From the NCBI GenBank assembly GCA_028678905.1, contig JAJRCO010000222.1:1-36423 (forward strand): a stretch of DNA of 36,423 bases, written 5' to 3'. This document shows, piece after piece, positions 1 to 9,139 of this stretch. How positions within the stretch are numbered: position 1 is the stretch's first letter; every line of letters begins with the position of its first letter. Both the position numbers and the translations under genes were made by a program. The stretch comes from Methanomicrobiales archaeon. Lineage in GTDB: Archaea > Halobacteriota > Methanomicrobia > Methanomicrobiales > JACTUA01. The notes under the pieces are model-generated. The model did no database searches. It was given only the letters and a program-made list of their open reading frames with translations, and had not been told where the DNA came from.

Positions 1-278
1 GACCAGGGTTTGCCCCCGAGGTCGGCCTGGGAGAAATTGCCGGTCACATGGACAGAGAGCAGGGGGGTGGGATGCATGCTGGTGTGGCGGGACAAAAAGA
101 TGATCAGGTCAGAACCAGACACCCTGTCGACTCCATCCTGGCTGATCAGTCTCCCCTCTACTTCCATAAGGTGGAAAGAAATATCTCCTGTCTTTCTTTC
201 CGGCAGCAGCTCCAGGATATGGCGGCGGATATTTCTTCCCGCCGGATCATTTACGGAGCTCACCAGCATGACCTGCAT
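1..278 (-). CDS. dtdA: D-aminoacyl-tRNA deacylase, archaeal type (N-terminal part)
   Basis: This is the first 92 codons of a gene whose 3' end lies beyond the left edge. Reading the minus strand from ATG at 278-276 gives MQVMLVSSVNDPAGRNIR, then a block with FLSRHTSMHPTPLLSVHVTGNF near residues 60-85. The SRH...P.L..H.TGNF pattern and the N-terminal LVSS.NDPAG block are those of the archaeal/plant D-aminoacyl-tRNA deacylase family (DtdA/GEK1), which hydrolyses D-amino acids, for example D-Tyr, from mischarged tRNA in the cytoplasm. A second in-frame ATG lies three codons downstream (269-267). The gene is divergent from the molybdenum-cofactor operon, with about 70 bp between the starts. The family assignment rests on recalled motifs. 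Confidence 0.85.
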   Translation of the reverse strand, partial: MQVMLVSSVNDPAGRNIRRHILELLPERKTGDISFHLMEVEGRLISQDGVDRVSGSDLIIFLSRHTSMHPTPLLSVHVTGNFSQADLGGKPW

Positions 279-348
279 ACGATGTACCAGATAATTGACC
301 GGGCAGCATAGTAAACCCTTTTTCCCTCCTCAGTTCCATGATGTACCC

Positions 349-522
349 ATGGTTAACCAAGTTGAGGAGGCCTTCCACAAGGAGGGCATCGAGAGGGAGA
401 TCACCTGCGAGCAGGCCTTCGCCCTCGCAGAAAAATACCATATCCCGAAGATAGAGATCTCCCGCTACTGTAACCAGCATAAAATCAAGATCCGGAGCTG
501 TCAGCTGGGCTGCTTCCGATGA
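349..522 (+). CDS. small Cys-containing protein leading the moeA operon
   Basis: A 57-residue protein beginning MVNQVEEAFHKEGIEREI. The frame extends upstream to a TTG at 295, but ATG 349 is chosen because the product then starts with a compact helical segment. The middle (about residues 19-42) could form a helix-turn-helix-like pair of helices. The end reads IKIRSCQLGCFR, with two Cys spaced CX3C, plus Cys at about 20 and 41. Its stop overlaps the moeA start (ATGA), so the two are probably translationally coupled. I do not recognise a named family. A role as regulator or metal-binding accessory of molybdenum-cofactor synthesis is inferred from position only. Confidence 0.7.
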   Translation: MVNQVEEAFHKEGIEREITCEQAFALAEKYHIPKIEISRYCNQHKIKIRSCQLGCFR

Positions 523-1721
523 ACCGTTTCCTAACCGTCGTCTCCGTGGAAGAGGCGGTCCGAACCCTGCAGAGTCTTGCCTCTCCCCCAAAACCGGAGA
601 CAGTACCCCTCGCCGGCTCACTGCAGCGGGTGCTTGCAGAGGATGTTCGGTCTGATAGCGACATTCCAGGGTTTGACCGATCCACGGTGGACGGTTTCGC
701 GGTGCTGGCCCGCGACACGGTGGGTGCGTCCGACTCCCTGCCGGCCCTCCTATATTTTAGGGGACGGATCTCCATGGGGTCCCCTCCCTCAGTCGGTATC
801 CGGACTGGCGAATGCGCCTACATCCCCACCGGTGGCGTGCTCCCGCAGGGTGCGGATGCTGTAGCCATGATCGAGTACAGCGAACAGGTGGAGGACCAGG
901 TACTTATCCAGCGGCCGGTCGCACCAGGAGAGAATGTAGTGCAGCGGGGCGAGGATTTTGCCCGCGGCTCAATGATACTTTCCCGCGGCCATCTCCTCCG
1001 GCCCCAGGATCTGGGGGTCCTAGCAGCGGCGGGTTTTACCGAATCCGCCGTGTACCGCAATCCCCGCATCGGAGTGATTTCTACTGGAAACGAGCTGGTT
1101 CCGGTGGACCAGGATCCGCGGCCAGGGCAGGTGCGGGACGCAAACTCGTTCATGATCCAAGGATTTTTTGCAGAACACGGGTGCGAGCCGCGGAGGTACG
1201 GGATCGTCCCCGACGATCCACATCTCTTCCGCGAAGCCCTGGAGCATGCTCTCCCTAAAAGCGACGCGGTGATCATCTCAGGGGGGAGTTCCAAGGATGT
1301 CCGGGATGTCTGTGCACAGGTGATTGGGGAGCTCGGGGAGGTACGAATCCATGGAATCTCTATCCAGCCCGGAAAACCGACCATCATCGGAAAAATAGGT
1401 GCGATTCCGGTCATCGGGCTTCCCGGACACCCTGCATCCGCGTATATCGTGGTGCGGGTGCTGGTGACCCCGCTGCTTGAGAGGATGACCGGCCGGTCCT
1501 TTCCTCCGGTAATCGCCTCCGCGGTGCTCGCGGAAAACATCCCCTCCCCCAAGGGGAGAGAGGATTATGTACGGGTGCGCCTGGAGGAGGGAAAAGCCAT
1601 CCCCCTTTTTGGAAAATCCGGTCTACTCAATACGCTAGTGCAGAGCGAGGGTATGGTGCGAATCCCCGCGGGGAGCGAAGGGCTGGAAGCGGGAGAGATG
1701 GTGGAGGTAATACGATGGTGA
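519..1721 (+). CDS. moeA: molybdopterin molybdenumtransferase MoeA
   Basis: A 400-residue protein of normal MoeA length. Visible family blocks are DSDIPGFDRSTVDGFAV near 47-63, IPTGGVLPQGADAV near 102-115, a GED..RG segment near 144, STGNEL near 188, and the PGKPTIIG...GLPGHPAS block near 285-310. MoeA inserts molybdate (or tungstate) into adenylylated molybdopterin, the last step of cofactor synthesis, in the cytoplasm. Methanogens need this cofactor for formylmethanofuran dehydrogenase and formate dehydrogenase. The start overlaps the stop of the small upstream gene, and the stop overlaps the start of a second, fused moeA, so the three form one operon. The role of two MoeA copies (Mo versus W, or different steps) cannot be told from sequence. 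Confidence 0.95.
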   Translation: MNRFLTVVSVEEAVRTLQSLASPPKPETVPLAGSLQRVLAEDVRSDSDIPGFDRSTVDGFAVLARDTVGASDSLPALLYFRGRISMGSPPSVGIRTGECAYIPTGGVLPQGADAVAMIEYSEQVEDQVLIQRPVAPGENVVQRGEDFARGSMILSRGHLLRPQDLGVLAAAGFTESAVYRNPRIGVISTGNELVPVDQDPRPGQVRDANSFMIQGFFAEHGCEPRRYGIVPDDPHLFREALEHALPKSDAVIISGGSSKDVRDVCAQVIGELGEVRIHGISIQPGKPTIIGKIGAIPVIGLPGHPASAYIVVRVLVTPLLERMTGRSFPPVIASAVLAENIPSPKGREDYVRVRLEEGKAIPLFGKSGLLNTLVQSEGMVRIPAGSEGLEAGEMVEVIRW

Positions 1722-3571
1722 CCCGGTACCTCTCCTTGATATCGCTGGAAGCAGCGCGGGATCTGCTGCGATCCACCTTCCCTCTCCCTCCCCGGACAGT
1801 GCGGGTGGACCTGGAGAATGCCGTGCATCACCGAACCGCTACTGCTCTCTTCTCCCGGTTTTCTGTCCCAGAACACCCCCTTGCAGCCATGGATGGGATC
1901 GCCGTACAGAGCGAGGAGACGGTGGGTGCATCGGAACAGAAGCCCGTCACCCTCCGCCGGGCGATACGGTTAAACACCGGAAATCCACTCCCGGCCGGAT
2001 TCGATGCGGTGATCATGATCGAAGATGTGTGGGAGAAGGATGGATGCTACACCATCCGGAAACCGGTCAGCCCCTGGCAGCACATCCGCCCGAGCGGAGA
2101 GGATATCGCCGAATCAGAGATGGTACTCCCCTCCGCGCACCGCCTGAGACCCCACGAGATCGCGGCGCTTGCCTCGTACGGGATCACGGAGATACCGATC
2201 CACACCCTGGAGATCGCACTCATCCCCACCGGTAGCGAACTGGTCACACCCGGGGGGAAGCCAGGACCAGGTCAGGCGGTGGAAAGCAATACCCTGCTTG
2301 CCCGGGCAATGCTCGAACAGACCGGAGTGCTGTGCAACCGATACTCCATTGTTCCGGACGAGCCGGACCGGATCCGGGCGGTACTTGCGGAGGCAGTGCT
2401 AACGCACGATATGGTAATCCTATCTGCAGGTTCTTCAGCAGGAACAAGAGATTATTCGGCTACGATCATGGGAGAGCTGGGCCAGGTACTTGCACACGGG
2501 GTGGCCATCAAACCGGGCAAGCCGGTCATCATCGCCTCGATCCAGAAAAAACCAGTGATCGGCCTTCCCGGCTACCCTCTCTCTGCACTTACCGTGCTTC
2601 GTGAACTGGTGATTCCGTTCCTTGCGGAGAGGGGATTTACCGCCCCGCGTTACCCGGACCTTTCGGTCATCCTCACCACTACCCTGCATTCGGAGATCGG
2701 AACAGACGAATTTGTACTTCTTTCGGCGGGGAAGGTGGGAGACCACTGGGTGGGTGTACCCCAGTCGCGAGGGGCAGGAGTACAGATGAGTGCGGTGCGA
2801 GCAAATGCATACCTGCAGATTCCGGCTGCGAAGGAAGGATTCGAGGCGGGATCCCAGGTAACTGCCAGACTGCTCGTTTCCACTAAGCAGGCGGAATCGG
2901 CACTCCTCCTCACGGGTAGCCACGACCCGGCTCTCGATCATCTCGCCGATCTTCTGCAGCATGCCGGCGTGGAGCTGCATTCCACCCATGTGGGAAGCAT
3001 GGGAGGGATGCTAACCCTGCGCAGGGACGAATGCCACGCCGCACCGATGCATCTACTTGCGCCGGATGGATCCTATAACGTCCCCTATTTGCAGAAATAC
3101 CTCCCCGAGGAGGACCTCGTGCTGCTCTGCGTTGCGGAGCGGGAACAGGGAGTGATCTCCCGGAAGAAAATCACCCTCCATGACCTGCCTGGCCACCGCT
3201 TCGTGAACCGGCAGAAAGGATCCGGTACCCGGATGCTACTTGATCATCTGCTCGCCCGGGAAGGGATCGATCCCACGTCTATCCCTGGCTACAACCGGGA
3301 GGTCACTACCCACCTCGCGGTTGCCCTTGCGGTCAAAAACGGTGAAGCAGATGCAGGCATCGGGGTGTTTAGCGCCGCAAAAGCCTATGGGCTCTCCTTT
3401 TCTCCACTGGGTACCGAACGGTACGAGATCGTCGCCCGAAAGAACCACAGCGAGGATGAGCGGATGCGGCTCCTGTTCCGGACGGTGGCGTCCGGGGAGT
3501 TCCGGGGGATCCTTCGCAGTCTCGGGGGTTATGATGTGACCGAGACGGGCGTGAAGAGACAAATTCCCTGA
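1715..3571 (+). CDS. MoeA fused to a periplasmic-binding-protein-like domain
   Basis: A 618-residue protein. Residues 1 to about 395 repeat the MoeA fold (EHPLAAMDGIAV, PTGSELV, KPGKPVI and GLPGYPLSAL are visible). The remaining 220 residues form a substrate-binding domain of the type found in LysR regulators and ModA: LLTGSHDPALDHLADLL, SMGGMLTL, then RFVNRQKGSGTRMLLDHLL and ADAGIGVFSAAKAYGL. This MoeA/PBP fusion is a known archaeal and clostridial architecture. The C-terminal domain probably binds an oxyanion or small ligand, but this is inference. ATG 1715 lies inside the end of moeA (ATGGTGA), so translation is coupled. There is no DNA-binding domain, so it is not a LysR regulator. Confidence 0.9.
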   Translation: MVTRYLSLISLEAARDLLRSTFPLPPRTVRVDLENAVHHRTATALFSRFSVPEHPLAAMDGIAVQSEETVGASEQKPVTLRRAIRLNTGNPLPAGFDAVIMIEDVWEKDGCYTIRKPVSPWQHIRPSGEDIAESEMVLPSAHRLRPHEIAALASYGITEIPIHTLEIALIPTGSELVTPGGKPGPGQAVESNTLLARAMLEQTGVLCNRYSIVPDEPDRIRAVLAEAVLTHDMVILSAGSSAGTRDYSATIMGELGQVLAHGVAIKPGKPVIIASIQKKPVIGLPGYPLSALTVLRELVIPFLAERGFTAPRYPDLSVILTTTLHSEIGTDEFVLLSAGKVGDHWVGVPQSRGAGVQMSAVRANAYLQIPAAKEGFEAGSQVTARLLVSTKQAESALLLTGSHDPALDHLADLLQHAGVELHSTHVGSMGGMLTLRRDECHAAPMHLLAPDGSYNVPYLQKYLPEEDLVLLCVAEREQGVISRKKITLHDLPGHRFVNRQKGSGTRMLLDHLLAREGIDPTSIPGYNREVTTHLAVALAVKNGEADAGIGVFSAAKAYGLSFSPLGTERYEIVARKNHSEDERMRLLFRTVASGEFRGILRSLGGYDVTETGVKRQIP

Positions 3572-3673
3572 GTGAGAATCGGCGCCTCAATAGCCGGCAT
3601 TTCTCTTTTTCGACCAGATTTCGAAAAATGCTATCATCAGGAGCATCCAACATACTGGGAAGAGTGATCACGC

Positions 3674-6600
3674 GTGGAAAAGGTGGAGAGCAGCTACAAC
3701 GCGAATGAGGTCGAAGAATCCGTGCAGGAATTCTGGAAGCGGGAGGACATCTATGCCCGGGTGCGATCCCTGCGCCGGAACGGACCTCCCTTCTTTTTTG
3801 TCGATGGCCCTCCTTACACCACCGGCTATATCCACCTGGGAACCGCCTGGAACAAGATCCTCAAAGACACCATCCTCCGCTTCCATCGCATGCAGGGTCG
3901 CCATGTGCTCGACCGGGCCGGGTACGACATGCACGGACTTCCCATCGAGGTGAAGGTGGAGCACGCGTTGGGCTTCACCACCAAGAAGGATATCGAGGCC
4001 TACGGGATTGGACCCTTCATCGAGCAGTGCCGGGAGTTTGCGCTCCGCAACAAAGACATCATGAGCGGACAGTTCCGGCGTCTGGGAGTCTGGCTTGATT
4101 TCGACAACCCCTACCAGACCCTTTCCCGGGAATACATCGCCGCGGCCTGGTGGACGCTGAAACGGGCGGAGGAAGAACAGAAGCTGGAGAAGGGCTATCG
4201 GGTGGTGAACTGGTGCCCCCGCTGCGAGACTGCGATCGCCGATGCGGAGGTGGAGTACTGGGAGGCTACCGATCCCTCCATCTTCGTGAAATTCCCAGTC
4301 GAAGGAAAGAAAAACGAGTACCTGATCATCTGGACCACCACCCCCTGGACGCTTCCTGCAAACATCGCCGTGGCGGTTCATCCCTCGTTCCTCTATGTCC
4401 GGGTGTCCGCAAAAAAAGATGGGAGAGAGGAATTTCTCTGGGTCGCCGATGATCTCGCCGAATCGGTCCTCCGGAAAGGAAGGTACCAGAATTACGAGAT
4501 TACCGAACGGAAGGTAGGCTCCGACCTGGTCGGTCTGGAATACCGGTCTCCTCTGGAACAGTTCGTTCCGATCCAGAAGAATATTATTCACCGGGTGGTG
4601 CCGGCGGATTTCGTCACCTTGGAGAACACCGGGATGGTGCATATTGCCCCCGGCCACGGATGGGACGATTATCTCCTGGGCCTCCGCGAGCACCTGGAGA
4701 TCTTCTGTCCAGTAGATGGTTCTGGTCATTTCACCAGGGAGGGGGGGAAATACGCTGGCTTGAGCGTGAAGGATGCGAATCCGGTGATCCTGGACGATCT
4801 CGGCGCATCCCTGATCTCACGGGGGGAGGTGGTTCACCGCTACGGGCACTGCTGGCGGTGCAAGAAGCCCATCATTTTCCGGGCCACCGAACAATGGTTC
4901 CTGACCGTCTCCGATATCCGGGAACAGATGCTCGCCCAGATCGCAGAGGTGAAATGGTTCCCCGAATGGGCTGGCAGTGCCCGGTTCCACGACTGGGTGA
5001 AAGAGGTCCGCGACTGGTGTATCTCCCGCCAGCGTTTCTGGGGTATCCCCATCCCTATCTGGCAGTGTCCAGAATGCCATTCCTACCGGGTGATGGGATC
5101 CTTCGAGGAACTGGAGGCGCTTAGCGGGGCACCGCTCCTGGATCCCCACCGGCCCTATGTGGACATGGTCACCATTCCCTGCCCGTGCGGAGGAAGCATG
5201 CGCCGAGTTGAGGATATCTTCGACGTATGGTTCGATTCAGCGGTCGCGTCCTGGGCCACCCTTAAGTTCCCCGGAGTCAGGGAAGAGTTCGACCAGTACT
5301 GGCCTGCCGATTTCATCACGGAAGGCCAGGATCAGACCCGGGGCTGGTTCTATTCCCAGCTGGGGGCAAGCACCATCGCGTTCGGCCGGGCACCCTATCG
5401 CAGGGTACTGATGCACGGTTTCGCCCTGGATGCGGAAGGAAGGAAGATGAGCAAGAGCCTGGGGAATATGGTCTCACCTGAGGAGATCATCGCCCAATTC
5501 GGGGCGGATGTGCTCCGGCTCTACGTTCTCTCTGCCAGCGCGCCCTGGGACGACCTGAAGTTCAACCAGGAAGGAGTAAAGACCGTGAACCGGACCGTAA
5601 ACATCCTGTGGAACGTGTACCGGTTCCCTCTCCCGTACATGATCCTGGACCGGTTCACCCCGGTTTCGCAGGAGGGTCTATGGGATCCGGAAGGCCTCTC
5701 TGCGATTCACTCACGTCTTTCTGACGAAGATCGCTGGATCCTCTCCCGCATCAATTCGGTGGCACAGGAGGTGGAGGTCTCCCTGCAGGATTGCCAGCTG
5801 CACCATGCCAGCCGAGCCATCCTGTCCTTCATCCTGGACGACCTCTCCCGGTGGTATATCCAGCTGATCCGCCCCCGCATGTGGCTGGAGGAGGCCGCGG
5901 CCGAAAAGGAACAGGCTTACCAGTGTCTCTATCACGTGCTCCGACGGCTTCTAGTACTGCTCGCCCCCTTCGCCCCACACATCACGGAGAAGATGTACGG
6001 GAATCTCCGCCTGCCCGCAGAACCGGAGTCCCTCCACCTCCAGGACTGGATCCATCCTAATGAACGGATAATCGACCAGGAACTGGAGGGCATGATGCGC
6101 ACGGTGATGGCGTTCGACGATGCGGTCGCGGCAGCCCGCCAGGTCGGGAGAAGGAAGCTGCGCTGGCCGGTGGCAGAGTGCGTGGTGGCAACGGAGAATC
6201 CCGAAGTGCGCAAGGCGTTGATGCATTTGCACCGCCTCTGCCGGTTGCGAGCAAACAGCCGCAAGGTGAATGTCAGCTCTGTTCCCTGGGATCGCATCAT
6301 CTGGAAGCCGGTGCCGGTGATGAAGGAGATCGGACCGGTATTCGGGAAGGATGCTCCACGGGTCAAGATTCTTGTCGAACAGGCGGAAGGCGCCTGGCTT
6401 AAAAAGACCCTGGAAGCGGAGGGACACGCGATCCTGGGAGAGCAGCGTTACGAGATCACCTCTTCCCAGGTGACCTTCCAGGAGACTATGCCAGATAATT
6501 TCTTTGCGGCACCGATGAAAGACGCGACCGTGTATGTGGACTGCCGACTCACTCCAGAGCTGGAGACAGAGGGCTATGCCCGGGAGATCATCCGGCGCCT

Positions 6601-6847
6601 ACAGGAGATGAGGCGCCAGCTGGATCTACGGGTTGAGGACTTTATCACTGCGGAGGTGACCCTTTCCGATGCCCGCGTATATGCACTGCTCAAAGAGGAG
6701 TGGGCGGACCTGATCGGACGAGAGGTCCGGGCGTCTATCTTCCACCTATCCCTCCCCCCGAACGCGAGGGAGCGATCCTGGAACCTGCAGAACGAGTGGG
6801 ATATCGAGGAGATCACGGTACGTACGAGTGTATCACGCCTCGATTAG
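3674..6847 (+). CDS. ileS: isoleucyl-tRNA synthetase
   Basis: A 1057-residue class I synthetase that charges tRNA-Ile. The HIGH-type signature is PPYTTGYIHLGTA (residues 47-59) and the KMSKS loop is intact at 591-595. Paired cysteines (CPRC near 180, CWRC near 395, CPEC near 460) fit the zinc sites of archaeal/eukaryotic-type IleRS. The anticodon-binding and C-terminal regions bring it to full archaeal length. The start is GTG at 3674, preceded by a GTGATC-type ribosome site at 3664-3669. The 3' end overlaps the convergent Thg1-like gene by 15 bp. It is separated from the moeA pair by about 100 bp and is probably transcribed alone. Confidence 0.97.
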   Translation: MEKVESSYNANEVEESVQEFWKREDIYARVRSLRRNGPPFFFVDGPPYTTGYIHLGTAWNKILKDTILRFHRMQGRHVLDRAGYDMHGLPIEVKVEHALGFTTKKDIEAYGIGPFIEQCREFALRNKDIMSGQFRRLGVWLDFDNPYQTLSREYIAAAWWTLKRAEEEQKLEKGYRVVNWCPRCETAIADAEVEYWEATDPSIFVKFPVEGKKNEYLIIWTTTPWTLPANIAVAVHPSFLYVRVSAKKDGREEFLWVADDLAESVLRKGRYQNYEITERKVGSDLVGLEYRSPLEQFVPIQKNIIHRVVPADFVTLENTGMVHIAPGHGWDDYLLGLREHLEIFCPVDGSGHFTREGGKYAGLSVKDANPVILDDLGASLISRGEVVHRYGHCWRCKKPIIFRATEQWFLTVSDIREQMLAQIAEVKWFPEWAGSARFHDWVKEVRDWCISRQRFWGIPIPIWQCPECHSYRVMGSFEELEALSGAPLLDPHRPYVDMVTIPCPCGGSMRRVEDIFDVWFDSAVASWATLKFPGVREEFDQYWPADFITEGQDQTRGWFYSQLGASTIAFGRAPYRRVLMHGFALDAEGRKMSKSLGNMVSPEEIIAQFGADVLRLYVLSASAPWDDLKFNQEGVKTVNRTVNILWNVYRFPLPYMILDRFTPVSQEGLWDPEGLSAIHSRLSDEDRWILSRINSVAQEVEVSLQDCQLHHASRAILSFILDDLSRWYIQLIRPRMWLEEAAAEKEQAYQCLYHVLRRLLVLLAPFAPHITEKMYGNLRLPAEPESLHLQDWIHPNERIIDQELEGMMRTVMAFDDAVAAARQVGRRKLRWPVAECVVATENPEVRKALMHLHRLCRLRANSRKVNVSSVPWDRIIWKPVPVMKEIGPVFGKDAPRVKILVEQAEGAWLKKTLEAEGHAILGEQRYEITSSQVTFQETMPDNFFAAPMKDATVYVDCRLTPELETEGYAREIIRRLQEMRRQLDLRVEDFITAEVTLSDARVYALLKEEWADLIGREVRASIFHLSLPPNARERSWNLQNEWDIEEITVRTSVSRLD

Positions 6848-7564
6848 TGAGTGGAGGTACGTCACTCCTTCCGGAGAGGTGAACATCGGCAGATCCCGGT
6901 CCTCTTCCAGCCGGGTGCGGCCCGCCACCACCACCACCTCACCGGACAGGGGGTTGTATCCGGTCCGTTCTTCCCCTGTTTTACGCACGAGCACACCCCT
7001 GCGCTGCCAGGCCGGGGTCTTCGCCAGGTTGATTCCCCGGGCAAACATCATCTCGTGGAGCCCACCGGAAGAGAGGCCTTTCAGTGCGGCAGCTGCGTCG
7101 GCAGGATGCATCCCTTCGTCGATCAAGGCCTGCTGGCCATAAGCGTTCATATGGTTCCTCCATGCCTCCTGCTGGCGCTGCACCAGGTACTCGAAAGTGG
7201 CCTCTCCTCCAACCTGAACAATGCGGGCGTCGAATGCAACCGGCTCCGCAAGAGAGAGGATGACGGTGAGCGCACTCGCCGCGAACGCGGCAGACACGGA
7301 ATCCATCTTCTCGACACGCCCTCCGAAAGGTAGGCGGGGGATATACAGGCTGATCTCGTCAGAGAAGGTGTAGGCAAAAGTTGCCTGGAGTCCGGCCTCC
7401 ACGATCAAGCTCTCGCTCACACGGGCCATGACATGGCTGAAACGTTCGTCGAAAGGTCGGGTAAACTCCAGCCTCTGGGAGAGGCGGTGAAAGCTTCTTC
7501 CATCGAGCCGCAGAAAGACAGGAGGAATCGCCCGTAGATCGCTGTACAGTTCTCTTTGTACCAT
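6833..7564 (-). CDS. tRNA-His guanylyltransferase, Thg1-like protein
   Basis: A 243-residue protein of the Thg1 family, which adds nucleotides in the reverse 3'-to-5' direction. Family marks are the N-terminal FLRLDGRSFHRL (Asp21, a metal ligand), AYTFSDEISL with Asp69/Glu70 as further metal ligands, and the RQQEAWRNHMNAY segment near 130-142, with the Asn residues of the family's conserved helix. Archaeal Thg1-like proteins add G-1 opposite C73 of tRNA-His or repair tRNA 5' ends. This fits here because the tRNA-His gene at 13855-13927 lacks an encoded G-1. The gene lies 42 bp downstream of the PRC-barrel gene, probably co-transcribed, and its 3' end overlaps ileS by 15 bp. Confidence 0.92.
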   Translation of the reverse strand: MVQRELYSDLRAIPPVFLRLDGRSFHRLSQRLEFTRPFDERFSHVMARVSESLIVEAGLQATFAYTFSDEISLYIPRLPFGGRVEKMDSVSAAFAASALTVILSLAEPVAFDARIVQVGGEATFEYLVQRQQEAWRNHMNAYGQQALIDEGMHPADAAAALKGLSSGGLHEMMFARGINLAKTPAWQRRGVLVRKTGEERTGYNPLSGEVVVVAGRTRLEEDRDLPMFTSPEGVTYLHSLIEA

Positions 7565-7606
7565 GGAAAAGAAAGATAATGGGAGTGATTCAGATGGGAA
7601 GGGGAT

Positions 7607-7864
7607 TTATTCCTCTTGGGGCTTGAAGGCGCGGGCGAGATGGCGGACTACGACCACATCCCCGATGCTTTTAATCATCCGGTAAGGGATCTTGATGCCG
7701 CGGAATCCTTTTACATCGACGAACTCGGGGTTAAGATTTCCTACGGCGATAGAATCAAGCTTCTTTCCGTCCACATCGATGACCACATCCTCAATATCCC
7801 CCACATACACCGCTTTATCGGTGTAGACGCTCAGTCCGAACAGTTCTGTGATCTGCGTTTTCAT
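7607..7864 (-). CDS. PRC-barrel domain protein
   Basis: An 85-residue single-domain protein. The sequence MKTQITELFGLSVYTDKA, then YVGDIEDVVIDVDGKKLDSI and a closing IPYRMIKSIGDVVVVR segment, is the PRC-barrel pattern: small beta-barrel, cytoplasmic, with no signal or membrane segment. In archaea such stand-alone PRC proteins are common and their role is unsettled (RNA-processing or cell-division partners have been proposed for relatives). The ATG at 7864 is preceded by a purine-rich ribosome site (about 7866-7876, minus strand) and a good TATA box at 7894-7904. It heads a probable two-gene unit with the Thg1-like gene. Confidence 0.85.
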   Translation of the reverse strand: MKTQITELFGLSVYTDKAVYVGDIEDVVIDVDGKKLDSIAVGNLNPEFVDVKGFRGIKIPYRMIKSIGDVVVVRHLARAFKPQEE

Positions 7865-7893
7865 CCCTTCTCCTCAGAGCTCTGCTCTTCCCA

Positions 7894-7904
7894 ACTTATA
7901 TACT
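7894..7904 (-). promoter_or_regulatory. TATA box of the PRC-barrel/Thg1 unit
   Basis: On the minus strand this reads AGTATATAAGT, a strong archaeal TATA element. It lies about 30 bp before the ATG at 7864, leaving a short leader with a purine-rich ribosome-binding site. No other promoter is evident before the downstream Thg1-like gene. Confidence 0.6.
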
Positions 7905-7978
7905 ATTTGCCTTAAAAAGATTGTTGAAATGAACGTCTACCTGGCAACCGACCCCTGGATTTTCCTTTTCCACCACTA

Positions 7979-7991
7979 TTAATATATAAAC
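7979..7991 (+). promoter_or_regulatory. TATA box of the M50 protease gene
   Basis: TTAATATATAAAC lies about 20 bp before the ATG at 8006. At normal archaeal spacing, transcription would start at or next to the ATG, so the mRNA is probably leaderless. No Shine-Dalgarno sequence is seen before this start, which agrees. Confidence 0.55.
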
Positions 7992-8005
7992 GATGATGCT
8001 CTTCT

Positions 8006-9139
8006 ATGAAAGGTTCTTTCCAGATCGGGCGCCTTTACGGCATCCCGGTCCTCCTTCACTGGTCCTTTGCTCTGGTGATACCTCTGTTTGCCTGGATCAT
8101 CGGGGTAGAGATCACTTATACTACCTCTCTCGTTGCCGGCCTTTTCGGGGTGAATATCGATCAAAGCCTGATCACCTCCGGGTACGTCCCGTATATCCTG
8201 GGGGCAATCGTCTCTATCGGGCTCTTTGTGGGTGTTTTTATTCACGAGCTGGCCCACTCCATTGTCGCAAAGAGGAACAAAATCAGGATCAACAGTATCA
8301 CCCTGCTCATTCTGGGCGGGGTCTCCTCCATGGAGGAGACCACTCCTGACCCCCGGGTAGAGCTTCCCATGGCCCTCGCTGGCCCTCTCACCAGCCTCGG
8401 GCTTGGCATCATCTCCTCGGCGATCGTCTATCTGATCGCAGGGGTAGAAGGAAGCACTCCCTTTTCGGGTGCCTTGATTTTTATCTTCGGGTATCTTGGC
8501 CTCCTGAACATCATCCTCTTCGGCTTCAACCTGCTTCCGGCCTTTCCCATGGACGGGGGCCGGGTGCTGCGGGCCTGGCTGGCAAAAAGGATGCCCCTCG
8601 CCCGTGCTACCCGTATTGCCGCGGACATTGGGAAAGCCTTTGCCATCGTCTTCGGCATCTTCGGGTTCATCATCTTCAATCCCATCCTGATCATCATCGC
8701 GTTCTTCATCTATATCGGGGCCAATCAGGAGTCCCTGCTGGTGCGGTACAATATTCTGTTAAAGGACCTCACCATGCAGCAGGTGATGAGCAGCCCGGTG
8801 ATGACCGTGCCTCCCGCCATGCCCCTATCCGAACTGGTTGAGAAGATGCACACTACCAAGCATCTGGGATTTCCGGTGGTTGACCGGGGTCAGCTGGTGG
8901 GGCTGGTTACCCTGGCCGACGTGCAGAAGAGTCCACCCACCGATCGTGAGGCGTTGATTGTAAAAGACGTGATGTCCCGACAGGTGGTCACTCTAACACC
9001 GGACGCTCCTCTGACCGAAGCGTTCAAGATCATGTCAGAGCGACAGATCGGACGCATTCCGGTGGTCCAGGGGGACGAGATCGTGGGGATTGTCACCCGC
9101 ACCGACATCCTCAAAGTGATGGAACTGCGGGAAGGATAA
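8006..9139 (+). CDS. site-2 protease family (M50) membrane metalloprotease with two CBS domains
   Basis: A 377-residue polytopic membrane protein. The zinc motif HELAH is at residues 80-84 inside a hydrophobic segment. The third ligand is in FNLLPAFPMDGGRVLR (Asp183). Several hydrophobic helices cover about 15-35, 65-85, 125-145, 155-180 and 210-240. Two CBS domains follow (about 255-305 and 318-373), with the VMSSPVMTV and VMSRQVVTL openings. Relatives cleave membrane-embedded substrates, and the CBS pair probably senses an adenosine nucleotide. The substrate here is unknown. The start is fixed by MKGSFQIGRLYGIPV..HWS, the usual N-terminus of this subgroup. Its 3' end overlaps the convergent radical SAM gene by 29 bp. 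Confidence 0.93.
   Translation: MKGSFQIGRLYGIPVLLHWSFALVIPLFAWIIGVEITYTTSLVAGLFGVNIDQSLITSGYVPYILGAIVSIGLFVGVFIHELAHSIVAKRNKIRINSITLLILGGVSSMEETTPDPRVELPMALAGPLTSLGLGIISSAIVYLIAGVEGSTPFSGALIFIFGYLGLLNIILFGFNLLPAFPMDGGRVLRAWLAKRMPLARATRIAADIGKAFAIVFGIFGFIIFNPILIIIAFFIYIGANQESLLVRYNILLKDLTMQQVMSSPVMTVPPAMPLSELVEKMHTTKHLGFPVVDRGQLVGLVTLADVQKSPPTDREALIVKDVMSRQVVTLTPDAPLTEAFKIMSERQIGRIPVVQGDEIVGIVTRTDILKVMELREG

Noticed and set aside
10..311. Two open plus-strand frames at the left edge
   Set aside because: They are shadows of the minus-strand DtdA gene, whose translated sequence is recognisable.
3668..4729. A 353-residue open frame on the minus strand inside ileS
   Set aside because: It lies opposite the well-conserved catalytic domain of isoleucyl-tRNA synthetase and its translation shows no recognisable motif. 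GC-rich genes often leave such open antisense frames.
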